From: Desmodesmus armatus
Taxonomy: Eukaryota; Chlorophyta; Chlorophyceae; Sphaeropleales; Scenedesmaceae
Direction of reading: 5' to 3'
Assembly: GCA_007449985.2 (NCBI GenBank)
Contig: VIIQ02000067.1
Coordinates: 1-64,000 of the forward strand
DNA length: 64,000 nt
The notes beneath the pieces were generated by a model. That model was not told the origin of the DNA. It saw only the letters and a list, made by a program, of their open reading frames with translations, and did not search any database. The translations under genes and the position numbers were made by a program. This document shows, piece after piece, positions 60,601 to 64,000 of this stretch. The first letter of the stretch is position 1, and each line of letters opens with the position of its first letter.

Positions 60601-62843
60601 AGAAGTTCACCAGCATGCTTGCAAGGGAGAACAAAGGCAACGCAGCGGGCAAAAGTGACAAGGCAGCCATGCAAGAAGTGCATGACACGCTGAAGAAGCA
60701 CTACCAGGTAACTGTGCTAAGGAAATCGTCCCCCACCATGCTTGCCGTGCTGGCGGCGACATTCTGCGTGACTGACATATCCTGCTGCTGCATGTCGCAG
60801 GTGGTCTACTCCGCCTTCATGTACTACGCCACAGGTGGCAATGACCCGTATCACATGCCGCTGAACAGCTTCACGTCCTTCCTGGACGACAGCGGGATAC
60901 CTGACCCCGACAGCCTGTCAATCAAGCGCAGCGACTGTGACACGGTGAGAGAGAGTGATTAGAAGGACATATCGATATCCCAGGAGTCAGACTGTGCTTG
61001 GCGCCACAAACCAGTGAGGCGGCTACCACGCAGTAAGCCTTGCTGAAGTGTGCCTGCCGCTTCTGCCCGCCGATATCGTGCAGATCTTTATCGTGTGCAA
61101 CTTCCAGCCAGACAAGAGCAGCCCCGACGTGGCCGTGAATGACGAGCACGCCATGATGCGGTTCGAGTTCCTGGAGGCCATCGTGCGCTTGGGTGAGCAC
61201 AACACACAGCTATGGCGCACTGAGGTGCTCCATGTAATGTGACATGCTGCACTTGCTGCCCAAGCAGTCGAGCACCTTGCAGCCCATTTCTCAGGTGCAG
61301 CCCAATGAGAGAGCACCAAGCTGTGCGGTATGCCGCTTTTCGCCCCTCTGACCCCCCTCCACTATCCCCGCCGCGCCTGCGCCATTTGTGATGTCCACCA
61401 CAGCCCTAGCCAAGTACGGTAAGGGTCAGAGCACGGATGACCTGGGCCTGGCTGTGGAGATGCTATTTGAGCGCAACCTGCTGCCCCGCCTGCCGCCGCA
61501 AGCCCAGATCAGCACCAATGACTTCAGGACCGAGCGGCTGTACACGGAGGAGGTGGGTGGCTGGCAGGCATGTCTCGCCTCATAGTGACAAGATCAACTA
61601 CGAAGATGAACTTGCCCTGCAAAACAATGCTGATTCCTTTCAAGGCTGGTCCTACTGCTGCTTGCACGAGAATGGAGGCTATCCACACAAAACAAGCAGG
61701 CTCTGACACGTCTGCTGTCTTTGCTTGCACTTTGACTAAATGTTGCAGGTTGATCTGCTGTTCAAGCAGCACCAGAACATGCTGAAGGCACTGTACAGCC
61801 GCTACCGGCTGAAACCCAGCGGTGGTGGCCTGCGGCCCAAGGTGCTCAGGCTTGATGGCTGGCTGGCGCTGATGGCGGTGAGTCCACGATGGTTGAAGAG
61901 TGTTGTAGGCAGCTGCAGTGCAGCAACAAAATTCGGCTAGATCCAGGCAACATGGCTTCAGTGGCACTTGCTGGACATGGGTTGGATGCCATTGGCAGCT
62001 GGTGGCTGCCCTCCAGGCACGCCCTGTTTCATTATTGTCGCCCCCCCTGTCAGGTCTTGTTGCTCAGGGTGTATGATGTGATGCCGTTGTGCAGGAAGCT
62101 CGCCTCATTGACAGTCACTTCACGCTGGTGGATGCCACGCTGGCCTTCTTATGGAGTCGCATGTTTGTGATTGATGAGATCAAGGACTATGTCAGGTACG
62201 AGGCCGGCGCTGGCAGGCTGCGTCAGCAGGTATTCACATTACAGTCTTGATGTTCGTTAATTTCATAAAGGCAAGAAAGTGGTCAAGGCCTGCCGCGCAT
62301 GTTGATTGGCTGTTTTCAACCGAACCTGACCCATTGTGTGTGGTCGCTGCCGGTCCTCACAGGTACACATCCCTCTCCTTCATTGATTTCCTGGAGGCTC
62401 TGGGTCGTGTGGCTGACGCCAAGTCCATGCCCACAGCCAGCGACCTGGACGCGGCCGGCTACCCCTCCATCCTGGAGTGGGCCCTGGACAAGGAGCGCAT
62501 GGAGGGTGCCAGCAACAGCTCCGGACCTGCTGCAGCCAGCAGCAGTGCCGCCGCAGCATCTGTGCCAAGCACGGGCCCTGCCACCCCTGAGGGTGTACCA
62601 CCGCTGGCTGTCCCTGCACCTACTGCAGCACCCCTAGGTGGCAGCTTGCCAGAGATCTTCAAGCCGCGGCTATCTGCGCGGTTTGGAGCGCCTAAGCCTC
62701 GGCCGCTGTATGCCAAGGTGGACCTACTGCTGGACCTGATCTTCAGGCGGCTACATTGGGACCCTGCACAGCCTGAGGTGCCCTTCAGCTATGAGGGCCT
62801 GCAGCGCATGATCAAGAAGATTGATAAGGACCTGGGGCCATGA
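48200..62843 (+). CDS. Giant armadillo-like protein with EF-hand-like C-terminus, about 2,667 aa, 37 exons, two frameshifts
   Basis: Exons: 48200-48253, 48320-48497, 48600-48690, 48851-48956, 49179-49289, 49485-49789, 50092-50352, 50523-50654, 50861-51541, 51764-51848, 51939-52039, 52204-52234, 52410-52633, 52831-52902, 53079-53237, 53444-53751, 53978-54085, 54243-54441, 54628-54932, 55135-55309, 55431-56106, 56277-56358, 56455-56494, 56714-56856, 57145-58028, 58255-58551, 58724-59030, 59198-59317, 59520-59870, 60184-60330, 60552-60707, 60801-60944, 61084-61192, 61404-61552, 61749-61877, 62095-62195, 62363-62843. The first 1,900 or so residues hold scattered ARM/HEAT-like helices (MCAAALWGLAV, RALMLQLHAVEALLALARFS, AALLATMVLDEEA) broken by Ser/Ala/Gln-rich linkers. 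The last 420 residues contain helix-loop-helix stretches such as FEFLEAIVRLALAKYG, LRLDGWLALMAEARLIDSHF and SLSFIDFLEALGRVAD, which look like paired, partly degenerate EF-hands. I do not recognise the family. This architecture occurs in flagellate proteins, but a ciliary role is a guess. Exon 9 might contain a small retained intron. Confidence 0.75.
49611..49650 (+). other. Apparent 1-base deletion in exon 6 of the armadillo-protein gene
   Basis: The frame giving CAAALWGLAV runs into a stop at 49,644. From about 49,629 a different frame gives DEQSRALMLQLHAVEALLALAR, the second half of the same armadillo repeat. Joining them needs one extra base near 49,623-49,628. An 11-base intron would be impossible. 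Confidence 0.7.
51186..51230 (+). repeat. 9-bp coding repeat in armadillo-protein gene
   Basis: AGCCACATG and close variants occur four times in tandem, encoding SHM SHM SHM SHT inside a Ser/Ala-rich linker. Confidence 0.85.
55180..55215 (+). other. Apparent 1-base deletion in exon 20 of the armadillo-protein gene
   Basis: The frame carried over from exon 19 reads GSPSWWTVAAPMIQSEPALS, then Arg and a stop at 55,196. The next frame continues LMLRAVHILLTLLQLRLP and leads in phase into exon 21. A single missing base at about 55,195 explains it. Confidence 0.65.
57657..57689 (+). repeat. CAG run (polyglutamine) in exon 25
   Basis: About ten CAG/CAA codons in a row encode polyglutamine in a Ser/Pro-rich linker of the armadillo protein. 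A second CAG run is at about 58,811-58,831. Confidence 0.9.
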
Positions 62844-63235
62844 GCAGGGTGGCAGCAGTGGTGGGGGGTCTGGCTGTTGGGTGGCGTTAGCACTACGGGT
62901 CTATGGTTGACCCAATCGTGGTGCCTGCTGTTTGGCTTGCGTGCGAGACCGTGCTGCTGCTCGTGTGGCTGTGGTTGGCTTGTACATACTGTCTTGTGCA
63001 TTGATGCACCAATGCCAGGGTCACCTGCCAGTAAAGTGCTTGCTTCAGAGGAATGATGATGGATGCAGTTGCGGTACTGCCTTGCACTCAGCTCCAGAGC
63101 AGGCTCGATCACACAGCCAGAGACATCTAGCACCCTCAGTGGACTAAAGGAACAGGTCTCATTCCGTTTACGCTAAGATGCTGCGTGTTGTGGTGCCGGC
63201 AGCTTGAAGTGTGTGCTGAAAAGCCTCCATGTTTG
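62844..63235. other. Region between convergent gene ends
   Basis: This contains the 3' UTR of the armadillo-protein gene. I found no TGTAA on the plus strand here, unlike the four complete minus-strand genes; TGTAC at about 62,982 is the nearest match. No other gene is visible. Confidence 0.4.
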
Positions 63236-63240
63236 TTACA
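63236..63240 (-). terminator. Putative TGTAA poly(A) signal of right-edge gene
   Basis: TGTAA on the minus strand, about 190 bases after the candidate stop at 63,432 of the partial gene at the right edge. Confidence 0.4.
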
Positions 63241-63431
63241 GCGTCTTGTGAAACACACCACCTGCCCTGGTACCAACAAAGCCCTGCAACACGTCCCAGA
63301 AGCGCGACATTGTCTGCCGCTTCACCTCATCCAGCGTAGCAGCTGCAAGGTGTTGCCACTGCTGCTGCTGCTCAAGCTGTGTGTGCGGCTGCCGGCCCTG
63401 CTGACTCAGTGACCAGCTCCCAACGCTGCTG

Positions 63432-64000
63432 CTAATCAAAGAGGACCGCAGGCTGCAAGAGCTGCGCATTGGCTGGCTGATCCTCACGGACCGTTGGTAG
63501 CTGTTGCAACAGTAATTGCTGCGCTGCATCCGATGCTGCCTGCTGCCGCTGCTGCACACCAGCAATGTTGCCGCCGTCCTGCCCACATGAAGGGAAAGAA
63601 AGGGTTACAAGTGTTGCTCAAGCAGGTACGCTGCACAAAACCCACTTCAGATGCGGCATCGGGGGGAAAAGCAGCATCCCTTGCAGGACTCGCAAGGACA
63701 GGAACAGACAGCACAGAAAGGAAAGAACCCGCCACCAAAGGCCTCCGCCGGATGTGGGCCCCACATCCACAGCATGATGGCGGCGAGGGCAACATGTTGT
63801 GTGTACACATGCCACACACACATGTGCAGGGGGCGTGCACTAGGGTCCCACCGGCCATCAGGCACAACATGAGATACGAGGTGTTCCACGGAGTTTGCAA
63901 GCAGCCACGCTGCAACTGACTCCGAGTCGTGGCTGAGCCACGAGAAGGGACGCAACCAGCACAGGAAGGGGGCAGTCCAGTCAAATCTCACCCTCAAAAG
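63432..64000 (-). CDS. Probable 3' end of an unidentified minus-strand gene (partial)
   Basis: A candidate last exon runs from 63,578, after an acceptor GTGGGCAG, to a stop at 63,432. It encodes 48 residues rich in Gln and Ala that end QLLQPAVLFD. A TGTAA signal follows at a distance like that in the other genes. Further upstream, 63,830-64,000 has an open minus-strand frame rich in Trp and hydrophobic residues (FDWTAPFLCWLRPFSWL) that could be an earlier exon, though I could not join it in phase with confidence. A competing frame, 63,586-63,236, is also open. Product unknown; the rest lies beyond the window. Confidence 0.35.

Noticed and set aside
48200..62843. Splitting the plus-strand gene into two or three genes
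   Set aside because: Splice phases agree across the whole stretch, apart from the two single-base breaks, and no internal stop with TGTAA followed by a new start is seen.
1..64000. Telomere repeats, rRNA, tRNA or transposase/reverse transcriptase genes
   Set aside because: No TTTAGGG- or TTTTAGGG-type runs, no rRNA- or tRNA-like stretch and no mobile-element protein motif were found.

Overview
The window looks like nuclear DNA of a green alga, most likely a chlorophycean. It is GC-rich, and five genes have GT-AG introns with donors mostly of the GTGAGC type and acceptors mostly CTGCAG. TGTAA, the usual chlorophycean poly(A) signal, lies downstream of the stop codon of all four complete minus-strand genes. 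The proteins are of plant type: a plant tandem CCCH zinc-finger protein, a subunit of the plant TPLATE/TSET adaptor complex, and a P4-type flippase. No prokaryotic operon, tRNA, rRNA or CRISPR was seen.

Bases 1-20,807 are essentially one satellite. A 149-bp unit is repeated head to tail about 130 times, very uniform between about 4.4 and 11.5 kb and more diverged at both ends. Short poly(A)-tailed pieces carrying a TGTAA signal interrupt it at repeatable sites. A longer stretch (184-682) at the left end has the same tail and sits at the same place in the unit. These look like retroposed transcript ends that were later copied along with the array.

From 21.4 to 47.9 kb four genes lie head to tail on the minus strand, read from right to left: mitochondrial adrenodoxin/ferredoxin reductase (44,600-47,872, 10 exons), P4-ATPase (34,488-43,641, 20 exons), TWD40-1/TTRAY-type TPLATE subunit (24,694-34,029, 20 exons) and CCCH protein (21,389-24,396, 8 exons). 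For all four I could place splice sites with consistent phase, giving proteins of 482, 1,523, 1,316 and 549 residues. The flippase and the TPLATE subunit both belong to plasma membrane/endosome trafficking, but nothing in the sequence shows that they are co-regulated.

The reductase shares a 327-bp divergent upstream region with a very large plus-strand gene (48,200-62,843, 37 exons, about 2,667 residues). It encodes an armadillo-like protein with an EF-hand-like C-terminal region that I could not assign to a named family. This reading frame is broken by two apparent single-base losses. The right edge holds what is probably the 3' end of another minus-strand gene.
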